64,000 nucleotides of DNA from Aedes albopictus. Its lineage: Eukaryota; Arthropoda; Insecta; Diptera; Culicidae. Position 1 is the first letter of the stretch. Every line of letters begins with the position of its first letter. Shown piece after piece: positions 30,534 through 42,542 of the stretch. The position numbers and the translations under genes are program-made. The notes beneath the pieces were generated by a model. That model ran no database searches, was not told the origin of the DNA, and saw nothing but the letters and a program-made list of their open reading frames with translations. Where the stretch lies: the NCBI RefSeq assembly GCF_035046485.1, contig NC_085136.1:157716754-157780753 (forward strand), read 5' to 3'.

Positions 30534-31203
30534 ACCGAATCGGAAGGAGACAACTCCTACGCGCAGCAGAGAACACTCAGGGCTTAGTCTAACCGGCAAA
30601 GGTATTGATTGATTTGTCTTTATTTAACAGGCTTTCAGCCCTTGGCTGGTTCGTCTCTCGGCAAAGGTATAAATGAATGCTTTATTTTTATGAAAGCCTG
30701 AAAAGTTGAAATTACCACAACTAACGGGTGGCCACTAAATAACGGGAATGCTTTTAGCAGCTGATTAAAAACAATAGAAGCGTCCATAGAGTAAACATTT
30801 TTTAGACAAAACCATCGTCTATCTATCCACAAAGTCAGCGTATTTTTTATTTTGTGTCAACTTATTCTGTTCTGCAGAAAACGACATTGAAACAGGAAGC
30901 ACTACCAAAACGCCTTGGACGGCTCTACTGATTGCTCAAAACAACCGTAAAAAAAGTTAATAGTAAACCATTATAAAACTAGAACCCTCCCGGTTTTGAA
31001 TGAATTCCACATTTCGGCATCCCAAGAAACAGATCCTGAAGGAAATAGAGGAAAACTAGCAAAACCAATAAGCATGATATCATTTCACATAATACAACCT
31101 TCTTTTGTGACATGGGCTGGATAAATCAATAGAATGCCTTGTTAAATAACAAATATTTACATCAAATCACATTTACACATTGAACAACATGTAAATGGTT
31201 CGT
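30534..31203. other. RTE 3' tail and truncated mariner-like element (copy A)
   Basis: After the RTE remnant comes a tail-like block (GTCTTTATTTAACAGGC...GGCTGGTTCGTCTC). From 30724 comes the left part of the TIR element that is complete at 37438-38395. It stops at 31203, where another RTE 3' fragment begins. Confidence 0.7.
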
Positions 31204-31662
31204 ACAAAACGCTAATAAGACCGGTGGTCCTCTACGGACACGAGACATGGACCATGCTCGAGGGGGACTTGCAAGCACTCGGAGCTTTCGAGCGACGCGT
31301 GCTAAGGACGATCTTCGGCGTTATGCAGGAGAACGGTGTGTGGCGGAGAAGGATGAACCACGAGCTCGCTACACTTTACGGCGAACCCAGCATCCAGAAG
31401 GTGGCCAAAGCCGGAAGGATACGGTGGGCAGGGCATGTTGCAAGAATGCCGGACAACAACCCTGCTAAGCTGGTATTTGCAACTGATCCGGTTGGCACAA
31501 GAAGGCGTGGAGCGCAGAGAGCACGATGGGTGGAACAGGTGGAGCGTGACCTGGCGAGCATTGGGCGCGACCGAGGATAGAGAGCAGCAGCCACAAAGTA
31601 TTGTGGCGTACTACTGTTGATTATGTCTTGTCTTAATGATGTTGAACAAATAAATGTATGTA
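31203..31662 (+). pseudogene. RTE-clade ORF2 C-terminus and 3' tail
   Basis: A clean C-terminal reading (VVLYGHETWTM, RRMNHELATLYGEPS, RIRWAGHVARMPDNNPAK) ends with a stop at 31578-31580. A short 3' UTR and an (ATGT)n-like tail near 31650-31665 follow. It is better preserved than the RTE remnants in the duplication and belongs to a different copy, fused at the duplication edge. Confidence 0.85.
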
Positions 31663-31666
31663 TGTA

Positions 31667-32308
31667 AGGACGTGCTGACATGGGGACTTCACCTGCCTCG
31701 ACCTTGCCGAGGACCACTTTCGAACCACGGGCTCGGATCCAACCCAGTAGATTACGTCTTCAAGCGTAATTTCGTCAATCTCCACTCCCGCCGGGAACTC
31801 TAACCTCAACACCTCGTCGAATATGACATTCCATAGAGACTTTGCTATCCCCGCAAGTTCTTCATCTTACGGGTGATCCTCTCCACATCACCAGCCCCAG
31901 CTCCCGGCTGTCCTACGAAAGCAGGCCATAGACTAGGATCATGGCGCGGAAATAACCCCTCGATGATCCCCTTCAACATGTCTGGAGATTGCTCTATAGG
32001 AGCCATCAAACCTCATTGGCTATCACGGATTTGCATTGGCACTCTGACAGAGACTTGAGGATCTCTTTTGTTTGCCTTATCTCGGTCTTCAGTGTGGCTT
32101 TTGCAGCGGCGAACACTACCCGTCGTTCGTTTCGCTTTCCCTCAGATCGTGCTCGCTGCATCCGCTGTCTAGCCCGTAGGCAGGCGCGGTGCAGGTCCGC
32201 AATCTCTTGAGTCCACCAGTAAGCCGGTGGTCTCCATTTGCTTTCACACTTTGGAAGTGGATACCCGCGCTTCTTCAGTAGGTCAGGGAGAATGCGGGTG
32301 CTCCTGAT
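31667..32308 (-). pseudogene. R1-clade non-LTR ORF2 fragment
   Basis: On the minus strand, entering from 32308: IRSTRILPDLLKKRGYP, then KWRPPAYWWTQEIADL, RARQRMQRARSEGKRNERR and VFAAAKATLKTEIRQTK. This is the endonuclease-RT linker characteristic of R1-type elements. Beyond it the frame breaks, with later pieces near 31850 (ELAGIAKSLWN). A partial copy of the same region lies after the assembly gap at 4793. R1-clade elements normally use an endonuclease and RT for insertion. This one is inert. Confidence 0.8.
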
Positions 32309-32859
32309 AAAGTTATGATATATTTAGTTCCACGTAAGATAGACCAATCGCCTTTTTGTCATCCTTTATTAGGAGCTGGTACCATTGATTGATTTCTGTT
32401 CATATTGCTTTCTTAGGCCTCAAGTACATAGGGTCAAACAAGGAAAGAACGCAAGGAACAACATCTGTTTGATACTAATGAAAATTTGATCGAGTCAATC
32501 AAAATGAGCAATGGTTTCTTTTCGGACAAATATTGGGCCCAGTGTACTGGAATCTTTACCGATGCAAATGTTTCTATTTACGGCTGGCTCGCAGTCCGGC
32601 CAACCAACAACCATGGTTGGTTCTCTAAGGTGGCTTGTACCTTTCCCTATTTCACGATGAGGTAGGAATAGAAGATGTTGCGAAAAGGCTAACAACCACT
32701 CAATAGGGTCTATTTTATTCATTATGACAACTGTAAGCTGGCCCGTACGATTACACAATTATTGATCCGTTTTTTTTCCAATATTTGTATTACGAAAAGA
32801 TCATGGACCAATCTACGAAGAACCCACTGCACAGTCCTTCTCCAACAAACATTCTGTCT

Positions 32860-33051
32860 AAAGATACTATAAGCAAAGATACGAAGTGTGATGATTGTTG
32901 TTGTCGATGATGATCATCCAATCATGACGATGATGCCGACGAGCAATGCTTTAAAGCACGTTTGACAGGTCTCCTGCTCGATTGGAATGACATTGACAGA
33001 AAATTTGGAATTCCAATTGGAACATTTCGTGTCTTTGCATATAGTGTCTTT
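32860..33051. repeat. Mutator-like MITE (192 bp), only in copy B
   Basis: 24-bp inverted ends beginning AAAGATACTATAAGC and ending CATATAGTGTCTTT (21 of 24 match). ATTCTGTCT is duplicated at 32851-32859 and 33053-33061, with one extra A at the right. The 9-bp duplication fits Mutator-type elements. Copy A has the empty site near 26263. Confidence 0.85.
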
Positions 33052-33117
33052 AATTCTGTCTAGCTACCTGTCTGGTTTTTGTCACCAGCGTTGAAATGGA
33101 ATGAAAGAAAGCGCATA

Positions 33118-33711
33118 GGGTAAACAGGTATAATATGCCCCCCCTAAGCAGAAATGGCAATATATTTGAAACTGGCGCCTTATTCCATCTATTGTTCACT
33201 GCAAATCGTTGTTACTGAAGTTATTGAAGTGTTGCATGCGAACTTTGCCTTTGAAGAGGTGGCTATGGAAGCTTTGAAACGTTTTTCGAAAACGTTCCAA
33301 AATTTGCCTTTTCAAAACAAACGGGGCAATACGCCCCATCAATAGAAAAACGTCCAACCCCGTGATAAAACTGTCCTAGGTGATAATTCCACCACATGCT
33401 TATCCTAGGAGGGTCTTTCAACAAGTGTTTAACTGCATAAAAGTTGCAAAGTAACACAAGTGAACAGAACTAGCTCTGTTTATAATGAAGTCAGCTTACA
33501 AGAGGTAAAATATTACGCCAGAAGCCTCGATTTCAGACTTTTTGATATTTTCATTGCTTTTCTGTACCAATCCGCTAACGGACCAGCTGAATGGCAATTA
33601 TTCTTCAATATTTGAGATTTCCAATCGATCACGCATGCAAAAAGCGCTTCAATCGCTAGAAAATGAAGGGGGGCGTTTTGCCCCGGTGGGGCGCATTATA
33701 CCCTTTTACCC
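33118..33711. repeat. TIR element (594 bp) with GCCCC-rich ends and TA duplication, only in copy B
   Basis: Ends GGGTAAACAGGTATAATATG and CATTATACCCTTTTACCC are inverted, flanked by TA. Further GGGGC/GCCCC blocks occur inside (33322-33339 and 33669-33695). No coding capacity is visible. Copy A has the empty site CACATATACAG. Confidence 0.85.
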
Positions 33712-33999
33712 TATACAGTTGAAGCCACCGATGTTGACGTTCTCGTTCATCGTCAATGAAGTGCAGAACGTATGTTATAGATAGATAACTGACTGAATGC
33801 GTATATCAATCACAGAGATGGTCGACCCATGAAGCCAAAGTCAAAGACCGTTTTGTCACAGAGCATGTGGGCAGATACCACCGGTAGTGACGACACGTTG
33901 TATAACTGGCTGTTATCGTGATTGTGGAAGTAATTCGATAAGCTCTATGGCAAAAAAAAACCGGCAGAAACTCGTGCAGGATGTTGTACAACTATGCTT

Positions 34000-34850
34000 T
34001 CGGGTGGGGTAATTGTGACCAGTTGTTTGCTTGTAAGATGTCGGTTGTACAATTAAACAGTTGAAACCCAGCCAACTGACTATTGGATGGCCAGAGGTTT
34101 TGCTAACAAAATTTACAGAAGAAAAGTATGTAAGTCATAGTTTACAGATTTTAAACAAATGTTGTAAAAAAGATAGTGACTAATAGACACATACAAACTA
34201 AAATATGTATGTGAATTGGCTTTCAACAAAACATATTGTTTCGTGTTACCTATTCTGTTGTGTAGTAACTTCTAAAGTGACGCCCGAAATAGTAAGTTTT
34301 CAAAGACAAGAAATGGACTGAACTCATACCCTGAATTTCGACTGCTCTGCGAGTACTGCTGATTCAACTATTTCTGTCAACGTTAAGAAAAAAAACTAAT
34401 ATAGACGTTCCTGGAGGACACATTACACGTATCCCGACGTGGACACCATATGACAACTTCACACCAAGGCCACAAAAAGCAAAAGTTCATGTTTCTCTAG
34501 ACACCGTGCACCCATTCCATCCCATTCCTGCCAGCAGCGGTTCTCGAAATGTTCTCCACTCCAAGCACGCCGTAGAATCACTCCATAGTGATGTTTATCT
34601 CATGATTGTTATTGCTGCAGGCTTATGCCGTCTTCCTTTCTTTCGTTGTGGTTCTGTTTCTGTCCTGTTCTCCATCCCGTCCAAAGTAGTCTGATGGCAT
34701 TAAAGTAATAATAAAATATTAACTTACTTTCAAATTTTCCCCTCCGGTTCGTAGCTTTGCAGAAAAAAAGCGTGGAAAAAACCAATAGATCCTTCAGCAT
34801 TGGGTTGTCTTTCCGTTGTAAAAAGAGGAAAACCGTGACAATGTTGTCAG
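34000..34850. other. Non-coding part of copy B
   Basis: Counterpart of 26560-27740 in copy A, without A's 293-bp TIR insertion. No gene is recognised. Confidence 0.4.
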
Positions 34851-35091
34851 TCAGTGTGGTGGTCGGTCGGTCGTTGGTTCAGTCTATCCCTTATGCACGT
34901 GATGACATCTGATTCGTAGTATTTGGCAAGACGGGAAGCGCAAAAAGTGAAAAGGACGAGACAGTAGCTGACAATCATAGCGAAGGATATCAGGAGCGTT
35001 AAAATTTAATAAGTGTCTTCCGCTCTAGTCAGGATCCGCTCGTGGATTGCACAAAGATGGTTGAAATGTTGATTTTGCTGGAATATTTTGT
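34848..35091 (+). other. Possible promoter and first exon fragment (copy B)
   Basis: Counterpart of 27741-27989. The ATG at 35057, the 11 codons and the GTGAGT site at 35090 are conserved, with only a few substitutions upstream. Confidence 0.2.
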
Positions 35092-35339
35092 GAGTTATGG
35101 AGTGTTTTTAAACCACAACCATCTTTTCAAGATTACAAGATCCAAATTTTCAAGATTATTCAATTAACCATTGATTTAATTAGTAATTTTTCCGACAATT
35201 TCTCTCAGCTCTGAGTTTTACAAGTTTCTACCTCCCATTCCAAAGGGCTTAGGGCTAAATTCTTCACTCTGGCTTAAGCGTTAAACCAGGTTTAACTATA
35301 TGGGTAAGCCTGGCTTACTGGTTAAGCCGAGGTGAAGAA

Positions 35340-37247
35340 ATCGACCCTTATTGTGATAAGCGCACGGCTATTCAGCAAGATCATGCGAAATAAATTCTTC
35401 TCGGATATAACCAATGTCCGCACATACCGCAGTGCGAATATAGATTCGGATCACTAAGTCGAACGCCGCGCGGCTCAACATCGAGCAGCTGCGTAACGTA
35501 AAAATGACTCAAGACTACGCGCAGCAGTTAGCAGTGGCCCTATCAACGAAAAAGCAGCTTGGCGCAACTATACTTGTAAATGGTTGGAGGGGCATCCGAT
35601 CCGCCATAGGTAGTAACTCGGCTGCAGCACTAGGCTTTGCGACTCCGAATCACAGAAACGACTGGTACGAAGACGAATGTGAACAATTGAAAAACGAGAA
35701 GAATGCAGCGTGGACGAGGATGTTGCAACACCGTAAGAGGGCGAATGAAGCACGTTATAGACAGGTGCGGAACAGGCAGAACTCAGTCTTCCGGAGGAAG
35801 AAGCGCCAGCAGGAAGAACGAGATCGATTGGAAAAGCTGTATCGCACTAAGGACTCACAGATGTTCTACGAGAAGCTGAACCGCTCGTGCAAAGGCTTTG
35901 TACCACAAGCCGGTATGTGCCGAGACAATCTCGGGAATCTTCTCACGAGCGAGTGTGAGGTTGTCGAGAGGTGGCGGCAGCATTACGATGAGCACCTCAA
36001 TGGCGACGTTGCAATCACCGAAGGTGGCGTGAGAACTAATTTAGGAGAACAAAAAAACTTCCAGCCTTTGACTTCCAAGAGAAGGAGGAGGAGGAGGTCG
36101 GCCGGTTGAAAACAACAAAGCAACTAGAGCAGATCAACTACCAAGCGAACTCCAAAAATAAGATGAAGATACACTATACGATTGAGAGCACTACACTGCA
36201 TTGGATTATTACCAAGATTTGGGAAGTAAAGGTATTACCGGAGATGTGGATGGAAAGTACCTTGGGTTCCAGCTACAAAAGGGGTAACAAGTTGGATTAC
36301 GGGACCTACCGCACGATCACATTATTGGTCACTTCCTACAAGATACTCTCTCAAATTTTATGCAGCCGTCTATCACCGATTGCAAGAGATTTCGTGGAGC
36401 AATATCAGGCTGCATTCATGGATGAACGCGCTACTACGGTCCAGATGTACGAACTTACTCACACATCATCTATTCGTCGATTTTCAATGGGCGTATAATA
36501 CAATCGATCGAGATCAACTATGGCAGATTATGCACGAATTTGGATTCCCGGATAAACTGATGCGTAGTTCGAGTATCAGGGACACTCTCGTCGAGTCCCT
36601 TAATAAATATCTCACAGAGGGTTGCAGTAAGGCGATGGTATTTGTCCTGTTCGTTTAACATGGCTTTAAAGGTTAAAATAAGGATAGCAGAGATAATCAC
36701 GAGTTGTACGAATTTCACGAAGTTCGTTCAGTTGCTAGATGTTTTCGAAGATATTGTTGTAGCTCGCATGCTTAAGACAATAGCGGAAACATACATACAT
36801 CCAACCAGAGGTTGAAACCAGTAGAACCGGATTAGTCATTAATGTGCGGAAGACAAAGCACATGATGGCAAAGGGCTCTTCGAAAAGAAGTTCAGAGATG
36901 AATTGTATAGCAGGAAATCGAACTAACTTGACACTCCGCAGAACTCTACGATCGAACAAAGTTTGCCGTCGCACGAAACTAACCATCTATAAAACGATGG
37001 TTAGACCGGTAGTCCTCTATGGGCACGAAGCATGGACATTGCGTGCAGTGGGCCAACGTGCCCTTGGAGTTTCCGAACGGACACCGTGTACCATCTATAG
37101 CGGAGTGCAGATAGCGGGATACGTTGACACGAGGATAAGAATGGTACAAGATTATGTGGTACGCAGCGAAAAAGATACATCTATCAAGTGGAGGACGATC
37201 TGCGGCCTCTACGCCGAGTGCGTCACTGGAGACGCAGCACAGTCATG
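35340..37247 (+). pseudogene. RTE-clade ORF2 remnant (copy B)
   Basis: Same order as in copy A but uninterrupted by MITEs. It shows an endonuclease end, a long linker frame (35504-36109), RT start (LDYGTYRTITLL, ILCSRLSPIARDFVEQYQAAF) and the DFQWAYNTIDRDQLWQIM motif with the catalytic Asp. After a degenerate section comes the C-terminal part (RTKLTIYKTMVRPVVLYGHE). The RT core with the second catalytic motif is missing and several frameshifts are present. Confidence 0.8.
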
Positions 37248-37437
37248 ACCGAATCGGAAGGAGACAACTCCTACGCGCAGCAGAGAACACTCAGGGCTTA
37301 GTCTGACCAGCAAAGGTATTGATTGGTTTGTCTTTATTTAAGAGACTTTCAGACCTTGGCTGGTTCGTCTCTCGGCAAAGGTATAAATGAATGCTTTATT
37401 TTTATGAAAGCCTGAAAAGTTGAAAATACCACAACTA

Positions 37438-38395
37438 ACGGGTGGCCACTAAATAACGGGAATGCTTTTAGCAGCTGATTAAAAACAATAGAAGCGTCCA
37501 TAGAGTAAACATTTTTTAGACAAAACCATCGTCTATCTATCCACAAAGTCAGCGTATTTTTTATTTTGTGTCAACTTATTCTGTTCTGCAGAAAACGACA
37601 TTGAAACAGGAAGCACTACCAAAACGCCTTGGACGGCTCTACTGATTGCTCAAAACAACCGTAAAAAAAGTTAATAGTAAACCATTATAAAACTAGAACC
37701 CGCCCGGTTTTGAATGAGTTCCACATTTCGGCATCCCAAGAAACAGATCCTGAAGGAAATAGAGGAAAACTAGCAAAACCAATAAGCATGATATCATTTC
37801 ACATAATACAACCTTCTATTGTGACATGGGCTGGATAAATCAATAGAATGCCTTGTTAAATAACAAATATTTACATCAAATCACATTTACACATTGAACA
37901 ACATGTAAATGGTTCGTTATAAAAAAATAGCACAAAAAAAGTTCAACAATGAACCGCAGTGCACAAATTACATCGACACGTTTTGGTGATACAGAAAAAT
38001 AACATTTTTTGGAAATTTCTATAAATGTCATTTACGGGAAAAGGCTACAACCAAAGCAAAAAAAAAAAACAAGTCAGTATCCCCATTTTTTCTTATTACT
38101 GTTTGAGTGTGTAGATGCTAAAGGTAGCTGAGAAACCATTTATTTTGACCAACGATTTCACAGACGCAGAAAATGCGTGAAAGTAAACTCTGAAAAGTCG
38201 TACAAAGCAGTTGCTCCAACATCACTGCAAAAAAATACTGTACAAATTACTACGTTCAACTTTCTTAAATTTTATATTTTCCATGGACGTACATTGTTAA
38301 ACCTTTATGATAGTTAAATTCAGATTGCCATTTTTAAAGATCATATATTTTTAAGAGCACTTTCAAAGCATTCCCGTTATTTAGTGACCACCCGT
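37438..38395. mobile_element. Tc1/mariner-like TIR element (958 bp, non-autonomous)
   Basis: ~28-bp inverted ends (ACGGGTGGCCACTAAATAAC at the left, the complement of GTTATTTAGTGACCACCCGT at the right), flanked by TA at 37436-37437 and 38396-38397. The interior is AT-rich with no transposase ORF. The left half also lies in copy A at 30724-31203. Confidence 0.85.
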
Positions 38396-38397
38396 TA

Positions 38398-40117
38398 TTG
38401 CTTTGAAAGAAGCTAGTCCTCCGCGGTCTGTGCGGATCGCAAGAGGTATTCCTGAATGGAACCCTGATCTATTCAAGTTCAAAATATCTTTGGATAAACC
38501 ATTATTTTCTATAGTTACGAATCTGTAGCTTCCGCCCGAGAATTATAGCTATATCATCGACTTAGTGGGCCCTAAACAGCGCTGCTTACTTCGAATCTTC
38601 AGGAGCAAATGGGGGTTTGTCTTATTTTTCTCCAAAGGGATTTGAGTATTCCAAACATGTTTTTAACTCTTGTAGTTTTCTATTGGGTATTTTCATGACG
38701 TGAAATTACTCCATAGTTTTACCCCGACAGGGTGCGTGCGTTGTATAAAGAAGGAATGAGTTCCTGGTTACCTCGTTCTTTCTAAAATGATTGAAACGCA
38801 TTGTTGATTATCACATCTGTGATGTTCGTCTGGTTGACATGCCTATTCATGTGAACTCACATGCCTCCCAATTTGGGATGTCCACAGTGACTCTTTAACA
38901 CAAAGTTGTATACGTTTTCAAGAAAGTACTCGCTCAAACGTAGTTTTTGCTTGAATATTGAGGATGCTTTTGATGACGTGCCTTTCAATATCAAATTGAA
39001 AGCCGCATGACGTCACAAGCTACCTCCAATGAGCTATAGGCTCTCTTTACGCTTATGCGTTTTACAGTGTCTTTTTCAGGGCACTGATTAAACTCGTTGT
39101 GGTATGGGCTATGGGCTCTCCTTACGCTTATGCGATCATTCTCTCTTCTAGGGTACCCCTTCCTATTTCATCACTTTTCCCTTTACTAATTCTTATCCCT
39201 TGTCCCATTCTTCCTCAGATAAATGATAAAATAGGCTCATATGTATGGCGATGGCACAAATGTCCCAAATTAGGGTAACGTGCCTCTGGAGCCGGCCTTC
39301 TGATACCTGATGCCCCTCAATTGAACTTAATATTACTGAACTTTTAATGAACTATCAGCTAATATTTCGTAGGACGGATTTGCAAGATAAATTTATGCCA
39401 GTATTGCGCGATGAAAACTGCACTTAGCCATCGGGGGTGCATCATTTTTCATCATCACTCCCGAAACGGCACCCGGTCCCGACGATGACGGCGACGATAT
39501 CCCTTCTGGCATCGCTGTCATCTGCATATGTATGCTGGGTTGCCTCATGCGACGTATAGACTGGTTCGTTTGATAATGGAAGGGTGTCTGCCATACGGAT
39601 GCCTACTACTACTGATGATAGTGAGGTAATTGAAAAATGTCAACGGTTTGCGAAAGACTGGGGAAACTGTTTGGAGGTTTCTATACAACGCCAGTCAAAA
39701 GTCATTCAGGGCTACAGGCGACAAAAAGTCGATTAGTAGGACGAAGACAAGGATCCGTGTTGATTAAAGTTATGGTGATTCCTGGTTTAGCACTTGGGAT
39801 AATTGGAAGGTCCTCTAGTGCATATGTCAAGATGGGTGTTTTAGTAATATTAAATTGATAGTAAAAGTTTGTACTTGGTTTTAGGGATACAACGTCGAAT
39901 GCATAAACGTCGAATGTCGGTGAAATTTTTGAAAAGAAATGAAATAAAAAGTATACATCTGATTCAGCATTGATTTTATTTTGGTCAAATATTTTCCCCT
40001 GTGTACTAGCATCTTATGTTATCGTCAAGCGATAAGACATGTGGTCGTTCTCTAGACGTATCAAGAGATAAGCTTTCTGTAACAGTGTTTGTGATCTGTC
40101 ATAAGAGGAAGCGTCTG
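38398..40117. other. Unassigned sequence, perhaps old retroelement 3' region
   Basis: No supported coding region. A block ATAGGCTCTCTTTACGCTTATGCG recurs in varied form at 39046 and 39108. The stretch 39090-39330 resembles a retroelement 3' UTR but I cannot assign it. Confidence 0.3.
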
Positions 40118-40119
40118 TA

Positions 40120-41023
40120 GGGGAGACTGAGGAGACTTGATCCCTGGGGAGACTTGTTCCCCCCATATTTGCTCGGAATCAAAAACATTTTTCTTCTAGC
40201 ATATTTTTTCCAAAACTACTCCTGGACAAACGACTATGTTTTGGCTATAAGTAATTTCGATTGTACATTGCATTATTTTTTGACGACTGATGGTTTGTTT
40301 TCAGTCCTGCAGAAATCTTTTAGGCGATTCCGAAAAATCTCAATAACTTTGTGAAAATTGAACCAAATCGTGTCAAAATTTCACAGCAAATAGTTTAAAT
40401 AAAATACTTTCAAACTTATTTATCCAAATAAGGTTGCTATATGAAAATTTTAATTAATTCAGCTTAGTATACACAACAGTGACATGGGGAGACTTGATCC
40501 CTCGAGGATTACACACACATTATACATGTGAAAAATAAAATTCTATTTGGAAGCCTCTATTTACTTGGAATTCTAGTCTATTCAACGATAAAATGTGTCA
40601 GATAATTATAACTTTGGTACAAACCAAGAAAAGGGGGATCAAGTCTCCCCATTTTGAAAATACGGCATATCCTTTAAAATATAAGGAAATCTTACAATTT
40701 CAAACACTCCATATTCATCGAAAATACAAGAAAACTCGAAAAGAAAATGAATAGGAAGACTCTGGGATTATTTTCCCTTTAAATAAACCATGTGCTCAAA
40801 GGGGGATCAAGTGTCACCCATTTTTGAAAAATGCATCATAAGACATGCCTTCATAAAAACACAGTTTTGAAAACTTTAACAATAATTTAAAGGCCTTCTG
40901 TTGTGTATTTACTTGCAATAGATGTTTACCTGCCATTTTGTACGGAAATCGGTTATAGTTTTGTGTTTTTCTTAAAGTTTCAGATAAATTAAGAAAAAGG
41001 GATCAAGTCTCCCCAGTCTCCCC
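40120..41023. mobile_element. TIR element (904 bp) with repeated GGGGAGACTTGATCCC motif
   Basis: Inverted ends GGGGAGACTGAGGAGACTTG and the complement of CAAGTCTCCCCAGTCTCCCC, flanked by TA. The motif GGGGAGACTTGATCCC or its complement recurs inside at about 40148, 40487, 40636 and 40801, each in AT-rich spacer. There is no ORF for a transposase. The repeats could be extra transposase-binding sites. Confidence 0.85.
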
Positions 41024-41025
41024 TA

Positions 41026-42249
41026 CGCTGTCAGTAGTAGATAGTGCTACGAAAGTGTCCCCCACTGAGAATACTCTCAACGTTAGCGTAGTTGGCATTC
41101 TTGCTATTATTATTCTTTGCTGGAGCCTAACAGGACATTCTAGCTTCAATTAGAATAAAAGGCAAACGACATAAATTGAATCTCGCAACAAAATGGCAAT
41201 CACCCAGGGTGGCGATCTTCCATGACAGCCGGCAACACCAGGAATGGAGTCAAGGGTACGCGATTGAATGTGACGTTTTTTTTTTTGTTTTATTGCTCTT
41301 TAACCCTCCTAAGATGTTAGGAATTTTGCACTACGATGGCGTAGTGACCGTTCAGCGTGCCTGTATGGGACATATTGACCCCAACATTTTACTAGGTTTA
41401 ATATTGATTATGAAACTTCGTTCTACTTACCTAAAACGGGATATCAAGTAATAGCCTGAAAATAAAGAAAATGTTGTTAGTTAAGAAATAGTTCTCCACC
41501 TGCGATAAGGCGTTTAAACATGCAATTTCGGTACCTCCAGTTTCGTCTATTTATGATAAATAAATCGGTAAAGCAATATCGAAGGTCGTCAGTGCATTCT
41601 ACTGAAGCGACCATAAAAACAGATTCATTCATAATTCGCCCCCATCACGAAACCGTTCATCTAAACAACCGACCGTAAAATTATCGTGCTCTTTCGATCG
41701 TTGGCGGGGATCAAAAGGATATTCGACCGCAAACGGTTCGTGCCAACAATTATTTAATTTGGTGCAACCCAGCACGCTATAAATCCACTATCGGCGAATT
41801 TCCTCCGTCTGGATCAAATAAGCGTGCGCCGTTCGTTTGATAGAGTTCAATCCACCATAACCCCAACCTCAACGACCCCAACGGTGATGGTGAGATTGTG
41901 CGGGTATGCCCGGAGTGAGATTGTGATAATTGAATGCGTTTATAAACATAAACATATAACACAAATCAAGCAGCGAGCGTATGATACAACGTAGCGATGC
42001 ACTGAAAAAGAATAATCCTTCAAGATTGACTAAACATTGTCGTCAATTGTTACATACCCGCATTTGCTGTCAGCACGTGATTTTGTGATAATTGAAAATA
42101 AACTATGTAGTAGATCTACCTAACCTACAGGAGATAGCCAAAATAATCGGGACAGGCAAAATTTTCACTTTTCAAAAACTGTTCAATAAGCTGTAACACT
42201 ATTTCATTTATTTAGCGTTACGTTACAATTATTATAAAACTGAATGAAT
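41026..42249. other. Possible single-copy host sequence, no gene seen
   Basis: Mixed composition without visible repeats or TIRs. The stretch 41580-42060 looks like unique intergenic DNA. Short ORFs here carry no motif I recognise. Confidence 0.3.
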
Positions 42250-42405
42250 TCCTCGCTACAACACTCGGTTCATGGCCTCAGATGTGCCAGATTGTTCAGG
42301 TTCTTCCATCTTGCACGCTACCCTGCAGATCTTCTTGTAGCATCCGGATCACTTACGAACAATAGCTTTGCAGGGTCATTGTCTGGTATTCCCACAACAT
42401 CCCGA
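42250..42405 (-). pseudogene. RTE-clade ORF2 C-terminal scrap
   Basis: The minus strand reads PDNDPAKLLFVSDPDATRR, the conserved C-terminal motif of RTE ORF2 that is also seen intact at 31450-31520. Only about 50 codons remain, with stops. Confidence 0.7.
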
Positions 42406-42542
42406 GCAGAGGCGAATAGCAAATTAATAACTACCAAATTACATAACCTGTTTTTATATCTTGTTTTGTTATTATTGAATTATCAAGGCATAGCTTTTCC
42501 ATAAAAACAATTGTTGGACAATCTCATTTTATTATAATCAAG

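Larger units (their letters stand above)
25834..31203 (+). repeat. Segmental duplication, copy A (5.37 kb)
   Basis: From AGTACATAGGGTCAAACAAGG to ATGTAAATGGTTCGT this aligns in the same orientation with 32423-37917. Copy A carries four insertions absent from B (27176-27468, 28175-28419, 28809-28976, 29672-29826) and lacks about 230 bp present in B (36523-36752). It contains no intact gene. It ends inside a mariner-like element that is complete in copy B. Confidence 0.93.
32423..37917 (+). repeat. Segmental duplication, copy B (5.5 kb)
   Basis: Direct-orientation partner of 25834-31203. It carries two insertions absent from A (32860-33051 and 33118-33711), lacks A's four, and keeps ~230 bp of RTE sequence that A lost. 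It lacks about 60 bp of the endonuclease end present in A. Upstream, it remains joined to the older repeat (32309-32422) that is also found near 4867-5827. Confidence 0.93.
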
